DNA of 64,000 bases, taken from contig NZ_CP080437.1 of the NCBI RefSeq assembly GCF_021216655.1, positions 434,001 to 498,000 on the forward strand, read 5' to 3'. The position numbers were made by a program, and so were the translations under genes. Below the pieces are notes generated by a model. It was not told the DNA's origin and did not search any database. It worked only from the letters and a program-made list of their open reading frames with translations. The DNA is from Clavibacter michiganensis (GTDB lineage: Bacteria > Actinomycetota > Actinomycetes > Actinomycetales > Microbacteriaceae). Positions 1-8,262 of the stretch are shown piece by piece. Positions within the stretch are counted from its first letter, which is position 1. Each line of letters starts with the position of its first letter.

Positions 1-127
1 CCCGGCCGGGGCGGACGGGAGGAGGCCCTCCCGCGCCCGGAGCGCCGCCGGGTCCCGCCGCGCCCCGCCGGTCGGCGCTCCGCGCATCGGCGTCGCGGCC
101 GACCGGGACGGGGGCGATGGTGGCCAC
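1..127 (-). CDS. putative start of a sugar ABC transporter permease (partial)
   Basis: A GTG at 127 lies two bases after the stop codon of the upstream binding-protein gene and opens a frame that runs off the left edge of the window without a stop (42 codons). The visible peptide begins VATIAPVPVGRD and becomes Gly/Pro/Arg-rich, which would fit the variable cytoplasmic arm before the first membrane helix of a MalF-type permease. The call rests mainly on position: a permease gene normally follows a sugar-binding protein gene. A competing ATG in another frame at about position 89 is also open to the edge, so frame and start are uncertain. Confidence 0.4.
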   Translation of the reverse strand, partial: MATIAPVPVGRDADARSADRRGAAGPGGAPGAGGPPPVRPGR

Positions 128-129
128 CG

Positions 130-1521
130 TCAGCCCTTCGCCTTCTGCGTCCCGTCCTCGCCGACGATGCCGACGAGGGCCTGGTCGTAGGCGGCCGCGG
201 CCTCCTGTGGGGTCTGCTGGCCGGTCATCACCGACTCCATCGCGACCGTGATCGCGTTGGAGATGCGGCTGTAGTCGGTGGTCGCGGGGCGGAAGTGCGT
301 CTTGTCGACGATCGAGGAGAAGAACTCGAACGTCGGGTTGGACGCCACGTACTCCGGGTCCTCGGCCACGTCGCTGCGGACCGCGATCTGGCTCGCCGCG
401 ATGTCGTACGACTGCGACCCGTCCTTGTCGAGCGCGTCGGCGATGAACTCGAACGCCTTGTCGGGGACCTTCGTCTTGGCGCCGACCGCGAGGGTCCACC
501 CGCCGGACATGCTGACCGCGCCGGGGGCCTGGCCGTCCTGCGTGGGCATGGGCGCCTGGCCCATGACGTCGCTCCACTCGGGCCACGGGTTCGTGCCCGT
601 GTCGAGCCAGGTGCCGCTCAGCCACGAGCCGTCGAGGTCGATGGCGAGCTTGCCCTGGGGGATCCACTGGCCGGCGACGATGGTGCCGATGTTGGTGTCG
701 AGCGCCTCCTCGGGCTTCGGGCCGATGCCGCCCTGGTAGACGTCGCGGATGAAGCCGAGCGAGTCCTCGAAGCCCTGCGAGCCCGTGATCCACTTGCTCG
801 TCGAGTCGTCGTACAGGGTGCCGGTGGGGGTGCCGTAGTGCAGCATCTCGAAGCCCTGCATGGTCGCGCCCTCGCCCTGCGGCTTGCCCGAGTAGACGTT
901 GAGCGGGATCACGTCCGGCATCTCCTGCTTGATGGTCTTCGCCGCGTCGAGGACGTCGTCCCAGGTCTTGGGCTCCCACGGCACCGGGAGGCCGGCCTTC
1001 TGGAAGAGGTCCTTGTTGTACCAGAGGGCGCGCGTGTCGGTGCCCATCGGGATCCCGTACACCTTGCCGTCCTCGCCGACGCCCGCCTGCTTGGCGGAGT
1101 CGAAGAACTTCGACCAGTCGTCCCACTTCGCGACCTGGTCGTCGAGGGGGAGGAGGTAGCCGGCGGCCGCGTCGGACTTCACCTTGAAGGTGTCCTCGTA
1201 CATCACGTCCGGGGCGGTGGAGGCCGAGCGGTTCATCAGCGCGAGCTTCGTGAAGTAGTCGTCGTTCTGCGCGGCGATGGGCACGAACTCGACCTTCATG
1301 CCGGGGTTCGCGGCCTCGAAGGTCTTCGCGGTCTCCTTCATGTGGGCGTCCATCTGGGTGAACGTGCCGAACTTCTGGTACGCGACCTTGATGGTCGTGC
1401 CGTCGTCCCCGCCGCCCGCGCCGCCCGAGCAGCCGGTCGCGAGGAGGAGGGCGGCGACGGACGCCGCCGTGATCTGGAGGACGCGGGCCCGCGTTCTGCG
1501 GCGAGGCGTTCGATTCGTCAT
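130..1521 (-). CDS. extracellular sugar-binding lipoprotein of an ABC transporter
   Basis: A 463-residue family 1 solute-binding protein that would capture a sugar or oligosaccharide outside the membrane and deliver it to the permease encoded downstream. The N-terminus has an Arg-rich stretch, a hydrophobic segment and a lipobox ending LATGC with Cys31 as the lipidation site. The motif WYNKDLFQKAGL and the later SGGWTLAV stretch are typical of the family, and the length is usual. The ATG at 1521 was chosen over in-frame upstream codons because AGGGAG lies just ahead of it and the signal peptide then begins at once. The gene lies downstream of the ROK regulator on the same strand, and its promoter overlaps two inverted repeats. 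Substrate cannot be told from sequence. Confidence 0.9.
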   Translation of the reverse strand: MTNRTPRRRTRARVLQITAASVAALLLATGCSGGAGGGDDGTTIKVAYQKFGTFTQMDAHMKETAKTFEAANPGMKVEFVPIAAQNDDYFTKLALMNRSASTAPDVMYEDTFKVKSDAAAGYLLPLDDQVAKWDDWSKFFDSAKQAGVGEDGKVYGIPMGTDTRALWYNKDLFQKAGLPVPWEPKTWDDVLDAAKTIKQEMPDVIPLNVYSGKPQGEGATMQGFEMLHYGTPTGTLYDDSTSKWITGSQGFEDSLGFIRDVYQGGIGPKPEEALDTNIGTIVAGQWIPQGKLAIDLDGSWLSGTWLDTGTNPWPEWSDVMGQAPMPTQDGQAPGAVSMSGGWTLAVGAKTKVPDKAFEFIADALDKDGSQSYDIAASQIAVRSDVAEDPEYVASNPTFEFFSSIVDKTHFRPATTDYSRISNAITVAMESVMTGQQTPQEAAAAYDQALVGIVGEDGTQKAKG

Positions 1522-1577
1522 GGTGCTCCCTTGCTCCACTGGCTCGGACGGTCGGCGTCGTCGCGGACCGTCGAGGG

Positions 1578-1613
1578 TTAGCCAAACGTATGGACTAATC
1601 CATGTCAAGACAT
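1578..1613 (-). promoter_or_regulatory. promoter with overlapping operator-like inverted repeats
   Basis: An AT-richer patch in the gap upstream of the sugar-binding protein. TTGACA read on the minus strand (1608-1603) is a perfect -35 box; a poor -10 (TTGGCT, 1585-1580) follows at 17 bases. Two inverted repeats overlap it: TTAG-CCA against TGG-ACTAA at 1578-1598, and the perfect 12-mer ATGTCAAGACAT at 1602-1613. They are plausible binding sites for the neighbouring ROK repressor or a LacI-type regulator (inference). Confidence 0.5.
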
Positions 1614-1698
1614 CATGGTGACGATCCGGTCTCGGGGCGCGGCGGGAGGACGGGCGGGCGCGGGACGGTCCGGCGGCGGCGGCGTGGAGCGCGGGCGG

Positions 1699-2964
1699 CT
1701 AGCCCCGGATGAGCATCGCCGACGGACGCGGCGAGAACGCGTTGTCCAGCACGAGGCACGCGGCGCCCACGGCGGCGACGTCCTCGCCGACCGCCGACTC
1801 GACCACCCGCACGGGGTGCTTGGCGATGAGCGCGGGGGACCGCCGCACCTCCTCGGGCAGCGTCTCGAGCACGAGTCGCGCGATGGGGTGCCAGAAGGGC
1901 CCGCCGCAGACGACCTCGTCGACGTCGAGCAGGTTGACCTGGATCACGATGGCGCGCGCGAGGTGGCGGGCCGCGGCCTCCACGATCCGGCGGGCGGGCC
2001 CGTCCTCCGCGTCCGCGCGGGCCGCGAGCGCGTGGAAGGCCTCGCCGATCAGCCGCATGTCGACCGCGTCGCCGCTCGCCGCGGACTCCGCGAGCGCCGC
2101 GTCGGACACGTCGCCCGCCCCGAGCACGCCGCCCTCGACCGCCAGGCGCACGAGCGCGTGCGGGGTGATCAGCTCGCCCACGCAGCCGACGCGCCCGCAC
2201 GTGCAGCGCCTGCCGCGCGAGGCGACCATGATGTGCCCGGCGTCCCCGGCGTTGGAGCTGGCTCCCCGCACGGGCTCGCCGCCGAGCACGAGCCCGGTGC
2301 CGAAGCCCGTGCCGTAGTACACGAACGCGAGGTGGCGGCGATCCCCGGGGCCGAACCACAGCTCGGCGACGGCCGCCGCGGTCACGTCCTTCTCGAGCAG
2401 CACCGGCAGGCCGGTCGCGGTGCTGAGGGCCGAGCGCAGCGGCACGTGACGCCAGCGGGGGAGCATCGGGGGATCCAGCACGAGGCCCGCGCCGACGTCG
2501 ATGGGGCCAGGCGCCGCGAGTCCGACGCCGAGCACGGCCTGGCGGTCGACCCCCGCGTCGGCGATGAGCCCGTCGACGAGCCGGGCCACGAGCGCCACCA
2601 CCTCGTCGGGGCGGGACGCGGACGGCGTGGGGCTGCTGACGTGCCGGAGCACCGTGCCCTCGAGGTCGAGCAGCACGGAGGTGATGACCGCGGGATCCAC
2701 GTGCACGCCCACCGCGAAGCGGCCGTCGGCCACGAGGTGCAGGAGCGTGCGCGGCTTGCCGGGCCCGCGGATCACGGTGCCGCCCTCGCGCACGAGCCCC
2801 TCGTCGATGAGTCGGCGGGTCACGTTGGTCACGGTCTGCGCGCTGAGGCCCGTGCGCTCGGCGACCTCGGAGCGGCTGGCGCCCTCGGCCGCGCGGCGCA
2901 CCGCGTCGAGCACGACGGTGCGGTTGTAGCCGCCGATGGCGGGCAGGTTGGTGCCGCGTCGCAT
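1699..2964 (-). CDS. ROK-family transcriptional regulator
   Basis: A 421-residue ROK repressor. An N-terminal winged helix-turn-helix (roughly residues 18-75, containing SEVAERTGLSAQTVTNVTRR) is followed by an ASKHA sugar-kinase-like domain. The ROK zinc signature CTCGRVGCVGE is present around residues 250-260. ROK regulators respond to sugars or sugar phosphates and commonly control adjacent sugar ABC transporters, which matches the binding-protein gene 177 bases downstream on the same strand. The ATG at 2964 has GAGGAG just upstream; the frame stays open far beyond it, but only this start gives a normal ROK N-terminus. Whether it acts as repressor, and its effector, are unknown. Confidence 0.88.
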   Translation of the reverse strand: MRRGTNLPAIGGYNRTVVLDAVRRAAEGASRSEVAERTGLSAQTVTNVTRRLIDEGLVREGGTVIRGPGKPRTLLHLVADGRFAVGVHVDPAVITSVLLDLEGTVLRHVSSPTPSASRPDEVVALVARLVDGLIADAGVDRQAVLGVGLAAPGPIDVGAGLVLDPPMLPRWRHVPLRSALSTATGLPVLLEKDVTAAAVAELWFGPGDRRHLAFVYYGTGFGTGLVLGGEPVRGASSNAGDAGHIMVASRGRRCTCGRVGCVGELITPHALVRLAVEGGVLGAGDVSDAALAESAASGDAVDMRLIGEAFHALAARADAEDGPARRIVEAAARHLARAIVIQVNLLDVDEVVCGGPFWHPIARLVLETLPEEVRRSPALIAKHPVRVVESAVGEDVAAVGAACLVLDNAFSPRPSAMLIRG

Positions 2965-3135
2965 GGGCACCTCCTCGCGTGGGCCTCGCCCGCCGGGCGC
3001 GGGCCTCCCCGCAGTATCCCGGATGCGCGGACGGCGGCCGCATCGTGCTCGGCGCGGGCGACATGCCTCACCGCTGTCCGGGGGAGACCGCGACACGCCC
3101 GGCCGCGCCGGCCGGGGGCGGAGGAGGGTGGATGC

Positions 3136-4275
3136 ATGACCGATCTGCTCGCGACCGCCCACGAAGCGGCCAGCACCCTCCCCTCGCCCCTCCCCGCCGC
3201 GCGCGGGCCGCTCAGCGCGGCGCTCCTCGCCGACCTCGTCGCGGGATCCTCCTCCCCGGCCGGGACGGGATCCGCCGCCGCCGGCACCTCCCGCGACGCC
3301 CGGGCGATCGCCTCCGCCCCCGACCTCGCGGCGCTCGCCGCGGAGGCGCTCGCCGCCACGGACGACGTGGTCCGCGACGACGACGTCCAGCTCTCCCTGT
3401 TCTGCCTCTACGAGCTGCACCACGCCGGCCTCGAGGGGGTGGACGACGACCGCGAGTGGGACCCGCGGCTGATCGCCGTCCGCGGGATCCTCGAGCGCGC
3501 GTTCGAGGCCGCCCTGCGCGAGCGCATCGCCGTTCCCGAGCGCCCGGAGCCGACGTCCGCGGGCGTCGCCGCCGCGCTCTTCGCGCTCACCTCGGCCGAC
3601 TCCGGTCCGTCCCTCTCGCGGTTCGTGGCGCGGAAGGCGAGCGTCGAGCAGCTCCGCGAGTTCCTGGTGCAGCGCTCGATCTACACGCTCGGCGAGGCCG
3701 ACCCGCACTCCTGGGCGATCCCGCGACTCCGCGGTCGCGCCAAGGCCGCGCTCGTGGAGATCCAGGCCGACGAGTACGGCGGCGGCCGACCCGAGCGCGT
3801 CCACGCGACGATCTTCGGCGCGACCCTCCGCGGCGTCGGCCTCGACGAGCGCTACGGCGCGTACCTCGACGACGTGCCCGCGATCACGCTCGCGTCCTCC
3901 AACGCCATGTCGCTGTTCGGCCTGCACCGGCGCCTCCGCGGCGCCATCGTCGGCCACCTCGCGGCGTTCGAGATGACGTCGAGCGTGCCCAGCCGCCTCT
4001 ACGCGAGCGGGATCCGCCGCCTCGGCTTCGGCGACGACGTCGCCTGGTACTACGACGAGCACGTCGAGGCCGACGCCGTGCACGAGCAGATCGCGGCGCA
4101 CGACCTCGCGGGCGGGCTCGTCGAGTCCGAGCCGGAGCTGCTCGACGACGTGCTGTTCGGCGCGGCCGCGTGCCTCGAGGTCGAGGGCTGGGTCGGTGCG
4201 CACGTGCTGGCGAGCTGGCAGGCCGGGCGGTCGTCGCTGCGCGAGGGATCGACGGCCGCCGTGGTCGCCGCGTGA
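3136..4275 (+). CDS. iron-containing redox enzyme, haem-oxygenase-like fold
   Basis: A 379-residue protein resembling the haem-oxygenase-like, often di-metal, oxidase group. The helical C-terminal half carries acidic and histidine residues at spacings that could bind metal: Glu279 in an AFEM segment, then Glu308, Glu311, Asp313 and His316 in YYDEHVEADAVHEQ. Members of this superfamily perform varied O2-dependent chemistry, and several bind two irons; the reaction here is unknown. The ATG at 3136 has a strong GGAGGAGGG site. The stop overlaps the start of the CDGSH iron-sulfur gene by four bases, so the two are very likely translated together and may share a redox task. It is divergent from the ROK gene. 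Confidence 0.78.
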   Translation: MTDLLATAHEAASTLPSPLPAARGPLSAALLADLVAGSSSPAGTGSAAAGTSRDARAIASAPDLAALAAEALAATDDVVRDDDVQLSLFCLYELHHAGLEGVDDDREWDPRLIAVRGILERAFEAALRERIAVPERPEPTSAGVAAALFALTSADSGPSLSRFVARKASVEQLREFLVQRSIYTLGEADPHSWAIPRLRGRAKAALVEIQADEYGGGRPERVHATIFGATLRGVGLDERYGAYLDDVPAITLASSNAMSLFGLHRRLRGAIVGHLAAFEMTSSVPSRLYASGIRRLGFGDDVAWYYDEHVEADAVHEQIAAHDLAGGLVESEPELLDDVLFGAAACLEVEGWVGAHVLASWQAGRSSLREGSTAAVVAA

Positions 4276-4574
4276 GCGCGCCGTCCGCGGGTGACGCGGC
4301 CGCGCCCGTCCCCGGCGCGCCCAGCGCCGCCGCCGTCCCCGCGCCTGCCCGGTCGTCCGCCTCCGAGCCGGCGCGGATCATCGCGTACCCCGACGGGCCG
4401 CTGCTCGTCCGCGGCGACTTCGAGATCGTGGATCCCGAGGGCCGCCCGGTCCCGCGGACGCGCAGCACGGTCGCGCTCTGCCGCTGCGGCGTCTCCTCGA
4501 TCAAGCCCTACTGCGACGGCACGCACCGGCTGGTCGGCTTCCGCACGGATCCGCCCGCGCCCGGCGCGGAGTGA
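4272..4574 (+). CDS. CDGSH iron-sulfur domain protein
   Basis: A 100-residue protein ending in a complete CDGSH motif: C70-x-C72-x2-S75-x3-P79-x-C81-D-G-T-H85. In the mitoNEET family these three Cys and one His hold a [2Fe-2S] cluster that transfers electrons or clusters. The first 35 residues are Ala/Pro/Ser-rich and probably disordered. The GTG start at 4272 overlaps the preceding TGA as GTGA, indicating translational coupling with the haem-oxygenase-like protein. An attractive reading is that this small protein is the electron or cluster donor for that enzyme; this is inference from gene order. Confidence 0.9.
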   Translation: MSAPSAGDAAAPVPGAPSAAAVPAPARSSASEPARIIAYPDGPLLVRGDFEIVDPEGRPVPRTRSTVALCRCGVSSIKPYCDGTHRLVGFRTDPPAPGAE

Positions 4575-4590
4575 CGGCGGCGCGCGCGGC

Positions 4591-5502
4591 CTAGAGCGCG
4601 CTGCCCGGCACCGAGAACGTGTCGCACGCCGTGGGGCCGCCCGCGCGACCGGCCTCGAACCAGCGCTGGCGCTGCTCGGCAGATCCGTGCGTCCAGGTGT
4701 CCGGATCCACCCCGCCGCCCGACTGGGCCTGGATGCGGTCGTCGCCCACGGCGGCCGCGGCGTCGAGCGCGTCCGCCACCTCGGCCGCGGACACGGGCTC
4801 GAGGAACGCGGTCCCCGTGTCGTCCCGCACCTCGGAGGCCGCGCCGACCCATGCGCCCGCGTAGCAGTCGGCCTGCACCTCGAGCCGCACGGAGTCGGAG
4901 TCCGGTCCCGTCCCGCTCCGGTCGGCGCGGTCGAAGGCGCCCGACAGCTGCTGGATGTGGTGGCCCCACTCGTGCCCGACGACGTACATCTGCGCGAGCG
5001 GCCCGCCCGAGGCGCCGAAGCGCGTGCGCAGCTCGTCGAAGAACGTGACGTCGACGAAGAGGCGCCGGTCCGGCGGGCAGTAGAAGGGGCCGGTGGCGCT
5101 CGTCGCCTCGCCGCATCCGGTGCTCGTCGCCGCGGAGAACAGCGAGAAGTCCGGTCGCGTGTAGTCGGCGATGCCGACCTCGGCCGCCGCGGTGCTCCAG
5201 TACGTGTCGAGCGAGTCGGCCGCGCCCGCCATGCGGCACTCGACGCTCGCGTTCGCCTCCGCGCCGGTCGTGCAGCCCTCGATCGCCTCGTCCTGCTCCT
5301 GTGACGACCCGGCCGTCCCCGAGCCGCCCGCCCCGCCCACGAGCTGCGACAGGTCGACGCCCGTGAACTGCTGCACGAGGATCACCGCGACCACCACCAG
5401 GAGCCCGCCGCCGCCGGCCGCGATGCCGGTCGTGCGTCCCCTGCCGCCGCGACGCCGTGTGACCTTGCTGCTGTCGATGCGGGCGTCGTCGTCGAAGGTC
5501 AT
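4591..5502 (-). CDS. neutral zinc metallopeptidase (YpfJ family)
   Basis: A 303-residue membrane-anchored predicted metalloprotease. A short basic N-terminus and one membrane segment (about residues 27-47) precede an extracytoplasmic domain. That domain has the zinc signature HEWGHH at about residues 177-182 and a downstream EVQADC segment supplying the likely third ligand. Paired cysteines suggest disulfides outside the membrane. The family's natural substrate is not established. The ATG at 5502 has no Shine-Dalgarno site, but TACGTT lies exactly six bases upstream, so the mRNA may be leaderless. It converges on the CDGSH gene with a 16-base gap. Confidence 0.88.
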   Translation of the reverse strand: MTFDDDARIDSSKVTRRRGGRGRTTGIAAGGGGLLVVVAVILVQQFTGVDLSQLVGGAGGSGTAGSSQEQDEAIEGCTTGAEANASVECRMAGAADSLDTYWSTAAAEVGIADYTRPDFSLFSAATSTGCGEATSATGPFYCPPDRRLFVDVTFFDELRTRFGASGGPLAQMYVVGHEWGHHIQQLSGAFDRADRSGTGPDSDSVRLEVQADCYAGAWVGAASEVRDDTGTAFLEPVSAAEVADALDAAAAVGDDRIQAQSGGGVDPDTWTHGSAEQRQRWFEAGRAGGPTACDTFSVPGSAL

Positions 5503-5508
5503 GTCCCG

Positions 5509-5514
5509 AACGTA
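5509..5514 (-). promoter_or_regulatory. -10 box TACGTT, leaderless start
   Basis: TACGTT six bases upstream of the metallopeptidase ATG at 5502, with no ribosome binding site between. Transcription would start at or next to the A of ATG. Confidence 0.5.
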
Positions 5515-5543
5515 CCCGCGGGGAGCGGGGGCGTCAGGCGAGA

Positions 5544-6164
5544 TCAGGCCGCGTCTCGCGCACGACCTCCCGCACCCCCCTCGACCGCCTCGCGCACCAC
5601 GTCGTGCCCGCCGCGAGGAGCCGCCTGCGCGGTGCGGGCGCGACGGAGGAACCCGTCCCAGTCGCCGCCGCCGGCCCGGAGCGGTCGCGTCGGCGCCAGC
5701 AGGGCGGCCCGGCGGAGCCACACGTCCCCCTCGCCCGCCCAGCGGTCGAGCGCCTGGTCGGCCCGGGTGCGCGCGGCACCGGCCAGCCGCTCGACGAGCG
5801 GACCGACGACGTCGAGGGCGAGCGGATCCACGAGCGCGCGCAGCCGCGCGTCCCGCACGAAGCCCTCGATGCGCGTCAGGTCGCCGTTGTCGAGGCGGTC
5901 GACGTGCTCCTGCAGCAGCACGACGGCCGCGAGGCGCTCCTCGTACACCCGCGATCGCCACAGCTCGGACGCGAGGGCGACGGCCTCGTCCCGGGTCATG
6001 CCCGGCCGCCGCCGGCCGAGGTCGCGGACCGTCCCGCGCACGGCACCGACGGACGCACCTACGAACTCCAGGTCGGAGCGCAGCCGCTCGCGCTCCGCCT
6101 CGGCGCGGTACCACGCGCCCTCCCGCTCGAGGGCCGCCGCGACGAACTCGGCGTCCCTGGTCAT
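5544..6164 (-). CDS. DNA alkylation repair protein (AlkD-like), C-terminus probably frameshifted
   Basis: A 206-residue HEAT-like repeat protein resembling AlkD DNA glycosylases. WRSRVYEERLAAVVLL and the ALVDPLALDVVGPLV region match the helices that carry the DNA-binding and catalytic acidic residues of that family. The last 11 or so residues (GGAGGRARDAA) do not look like the family. They follow a run of six C (5575-5580, + strand). With one base fewer, the frame would read EGVREVVRETRPDLA and stop at 5534, a more natural amphipathic end. This could be a sequencing error, a real mutation or slippage. The start ATG overlaps the epimerase stop as ATGA, so the two are coupled. Confidence 0.75.
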   Translation of the reverse strand: MTRDAEFVAAALEREGAWYRAEAERERLRSDLEFVGASVGAVRGTVRDLGRRRPGMTRDEAVALASELWRSRVYEERLAAVVLLQEHVDRLDNGDLTRIEGFVRDARLRALVDPLALDVVGPLVERLAGAARTRADQALDRWAGEGDVWLRRAALLAPTRPLRAGGGDWDGFLRRARTAQAAPRGGHDVVREAVEGGAGGRARDAA

Positions 6165-7174
6165 CCGGCGAGCGGTGCCGAGCCCTCGCGCCCGCTGCGG
6201 TGCACGAAGGCGCGGCCGAACTCGACCAGCACCTCCTCCGCCGTGTGCGTCGGCACCCAGCCCAGCACCTCGCGGGCGCGATCGGTCGACATCACGGGCA
6301 CGTTCGCGGCGATGTCGATCCAGCCCGGATCCGTCCGCTGCACGCGCAGCCGCCAGCTCGCCGACACGAGCGCGCGGAGCGCCGGGAGCGGCACCGTCAC
6401 GACGCGCGCGTCGAGCAGGCGGCCGACGAGCGCGGGATCCACGACGGGATCCGCAGCGACGTTGAACGCGCCGGGCGCCCGCCGCTCCACCGCGCGCCAG
6501 AACGCGTCCGCGACGTCCTCGTTGTGCACCACCTGCGACACCAGCTCGCGGGGGAGCGGCAGCACCGGGGTGCGGGTGGCCAGTCCCAGCCAGCGCGTGG
6601 GGATCCAGCGCCCGAGGAAGAGCCCGGCGATCTCCGCGGCGGCCTCGTCGTGCATCACGAGCCCGGGTCGCATGCGCGTCACCACGACCTCCGGGTGCGC
6701 CTGCTCGAACGCGTCCATCGCGCGCTCGTTCTCGGCCTTGTGCCGGGAGTAGTGGGAGGTGTGGATCCCGCCGGTGGGCCAGGTCTCGTCCCGCGGCCGG
6801 TCCTTGGGCGCCGCGCTGTACGCGCCGACCGACGAGGCGACGACCACCTGCGCGACGCCCGCCTGCGCGACGGCCTCGAGCACGTGCGCCGTGCCGATGA
6901 CGTTGGTGCGGTGCATCACGCGCTCGCGGTGGTTCGGCTGCAGCGCCCATCCGAGGTGGATCACCGCGTCGGCGCCCCGCATGGTGGCAGCGAGCCCGGA
7001 GACCGCGCCCGCCGCGCCGATGTCGGCCAGGCGCCAGGTGACCTCGGAGTAGGGCTCGAGGGACGCGTCGGGCATTCGCCGGGCGACGCCCACGATCTCC
7101 GCGCCCGCGGCGTGGAGGCGGCGCAGCACCCCGGTCCCGAGGTTCCCGGTCGCTCCGATGACGACGACGCGCAT
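6161..7174 (-). CDS. NAD-dependent epimerase/dehydratase, extended SDR family
   Basis: A 337-residue extended short-chain dehydrogenase/reductase. The N-terminal Rossmann motif GATGNLG binds NAD(P); SSVGAYS supplies the catalytic Ser region and YSRHK the Tyr-x3-Lys pair at about residues 140-145. It probably acts on a nucleotide sugar or another small hydroxylated substrate, which cannot be named. The ATG at 7174 is the first codon of the Rossmann strand and has GAGAGGAG upstream. It is the first gene of a two-gene unit with the AlkD-like protein, a pairing without obvious functional logic. Confidence 0.88.
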   Translation of the reverse strand: MRVVVIGATGNLGTGVLRRLHAAGAEIVGVARRMPDASLEPYSEVTWRLADIGAAGAVSGLAATMRGADAVIHLGWALQPNHRERVMHRTNVIGTAHVLEAVAQAGVAQVVVASSVGAYSAAPKDRPRDETWPTGGIHTSHYSRHKAENERAMDAFEQAHPEVVVTRMRPGLVMHDEAAAEIAGLFLGRWIPTRWLGLATRTPVLPLPRELVSQVVHNEDVADAFWRAVERRAPGAFNVAADPVVDPALVGRLLDARVVTVPLPALRALVSASWRLRVQRTDPGWIDIAANVPVMSTDRAREVLGWVPTHTAEEVLVEFGRAFVHRSGREGSAPLAG

Positions 7175-7287
7175 GCTGCTCCTCTCCTGCGGACGGGACC
7201 CGTCGGGCCGGCTGATCCGCGGGTCCCCTCCATCATGCTCGCCGTCGGTCGCCGCCGAGCCGGCCGGCGGGCGGCGCGGGCCGATGC

Positions 7288-7803
7288 TCAGCGGTCGACG
7301 GCCTCGATGAGCGACCCTTGGGCGAACGTCAGCCAGTCGTACAGGCTCGCGCTCTCCTGCGGTGCGCCGTCGCGCCAGCCGTCCGCCTCGTCGATGCGCA
7401 GCGGCACCGAGATCGCGAGCCGCAGGTCGTTCAGCGTGCGGAGCCAGGCCTGCGCGCCCATCGGATCGAGCACCACGAGGAGTCCGCGTCGGCCGGCTCC
7501 GCGCGCGTCGGCCTCCGCCAGCGTCGCCTCGACCGCGGTCGCGTTCGCGGCCTTCGCCTCGCTGAGGTCCGCCGCCGTGAACCGCCGGAACTCGGCGGAG
7601 GCCTCGATGTCGTCCGGGTACGCGTCGGGCAGCAGGCGCTCGACGACGGGGGAGGGTGCGGCGCCGTCCGTGGCGCCGCCGGGCGCGGATCCCTCGTCCA
7701 GGATCCCGCGGAGCTCGCCGAGCAGGCCGCGCAGCATGGCGACCTCGTGCGGCTCGAGGTGCGCGGCCACCGTGCCGTCGGGGCGCGCGCGGAAGGCCCT
7801 CAC
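7288..7803 (-). CDS. DUF2017 family protein
   Basis: A 171-residue protein of the actinobacterial DUF2017 group, whose genes usually sit directly after clpS, as here. It is acidic and predicted soluble, with a C-terminal segment AWLRTLNDLRLAIS followed by LYDWLTFAQGSLIEAV. No catalytic motif is visible. The start is GTG at 7803, overlapping the clpS stop by four bases, so translation is coupled. A link to ClpS/ClpP proteolysis is inferred from this conserved order only. Confidence 0.82.
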   Translation of the reverse strand: MRAFRARPDGTVAAHLEPHEVAMLRGLLGELRGILDEGSAPGGATDGAAPSPVVERLLPDAYPDDIEASAEFRRFTAADLSEAKAANATAVEATLAEADARGAGRRGLLVVLDPMGAQAWLRTLNDLRLAISVPLRIDEADGWRDGAPQESASLYDWLTFAQGSLIEAVDR

Positions 7804-8174
7804 GCGTCCACCCGCTCGAGCGTGGCCCACAGGCCGTAGACGTGCATCGCCAGGACGTGGCGCTCGATCTCCTCGCGGATCCCCGTCGCGACGACCGCCC
7901 GGCCGTCCTCGTGCACGCGGAGCATGAGCTCGTCGGCGCGCTCGCGGGGGAAGCCGAAGTAGCTGCGGAACACGTACGAGACGTAGGTCATGAGGTTGAC
8001 GGGATCGTTCCAGACCACGCAGCTCCACACCGGCGGGGTCGACGCGCGCTCGAGCAGGCTGGTGTCGGATACCGTGCGCGTGCCCGACCCGGGGTCGCCC
8101 GCGGGCGGGTCGGCGGCGCGGCGAGCGGCGGGGAGGAGGCGGGAGGCCCGCGCGTCCGCGGCGGTGGTGGTCAT
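7800..8174 (-). CDS. clpS: ATP-dependent Clp protease adaptor ClpS
   Basis: A 124-residue adaptor that docks N-degron substrates onto the Clp ATPase. The ClpS core is clear from about residue 45: WNDPVNLMTYVSYVF forms the part that binds the destabilising N-terminal residue, followed by AMHVYGLWATLERV. The first 40 or so residues are Ala/Arg/Pro-rich and longer than in E. coli ClpS. A later in-frame GTG at VSDTSLLER would give a more compact protein, so the start at 8174 is not certain. It is followed at once by the DUF2017 gene. Confidence 0.92.
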   Translation of the reverse strand: MTTTAADARASRLLPAARRAADPPAGDPGSGTRTVSDTSLLERASTPPVWSCVVWNDPVNLMTYVSYVFRSYFGFPRERADELMLRVHEDGRAVVATGIREEIERHVLAMHVYGLWATLERVDA

Positions 8175-8262
8175 CGCGCTCCTGTGGGGTCGTCCCGGCG
8201 AGCGGCCGGAGCGTCCATCCTCTCCCGCCGGGCGGTTCGCCGGCGACCTCGTTCGCGCCGCG

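Noticed and set aside
7190..7240. Hairpin GGGACCC/GGGTCCC after the DUF2017 gene
   Set aside because: The two arms are separated by a long GC-rich loop and the pairing is short; in this composition it is not convincing as a terminator.
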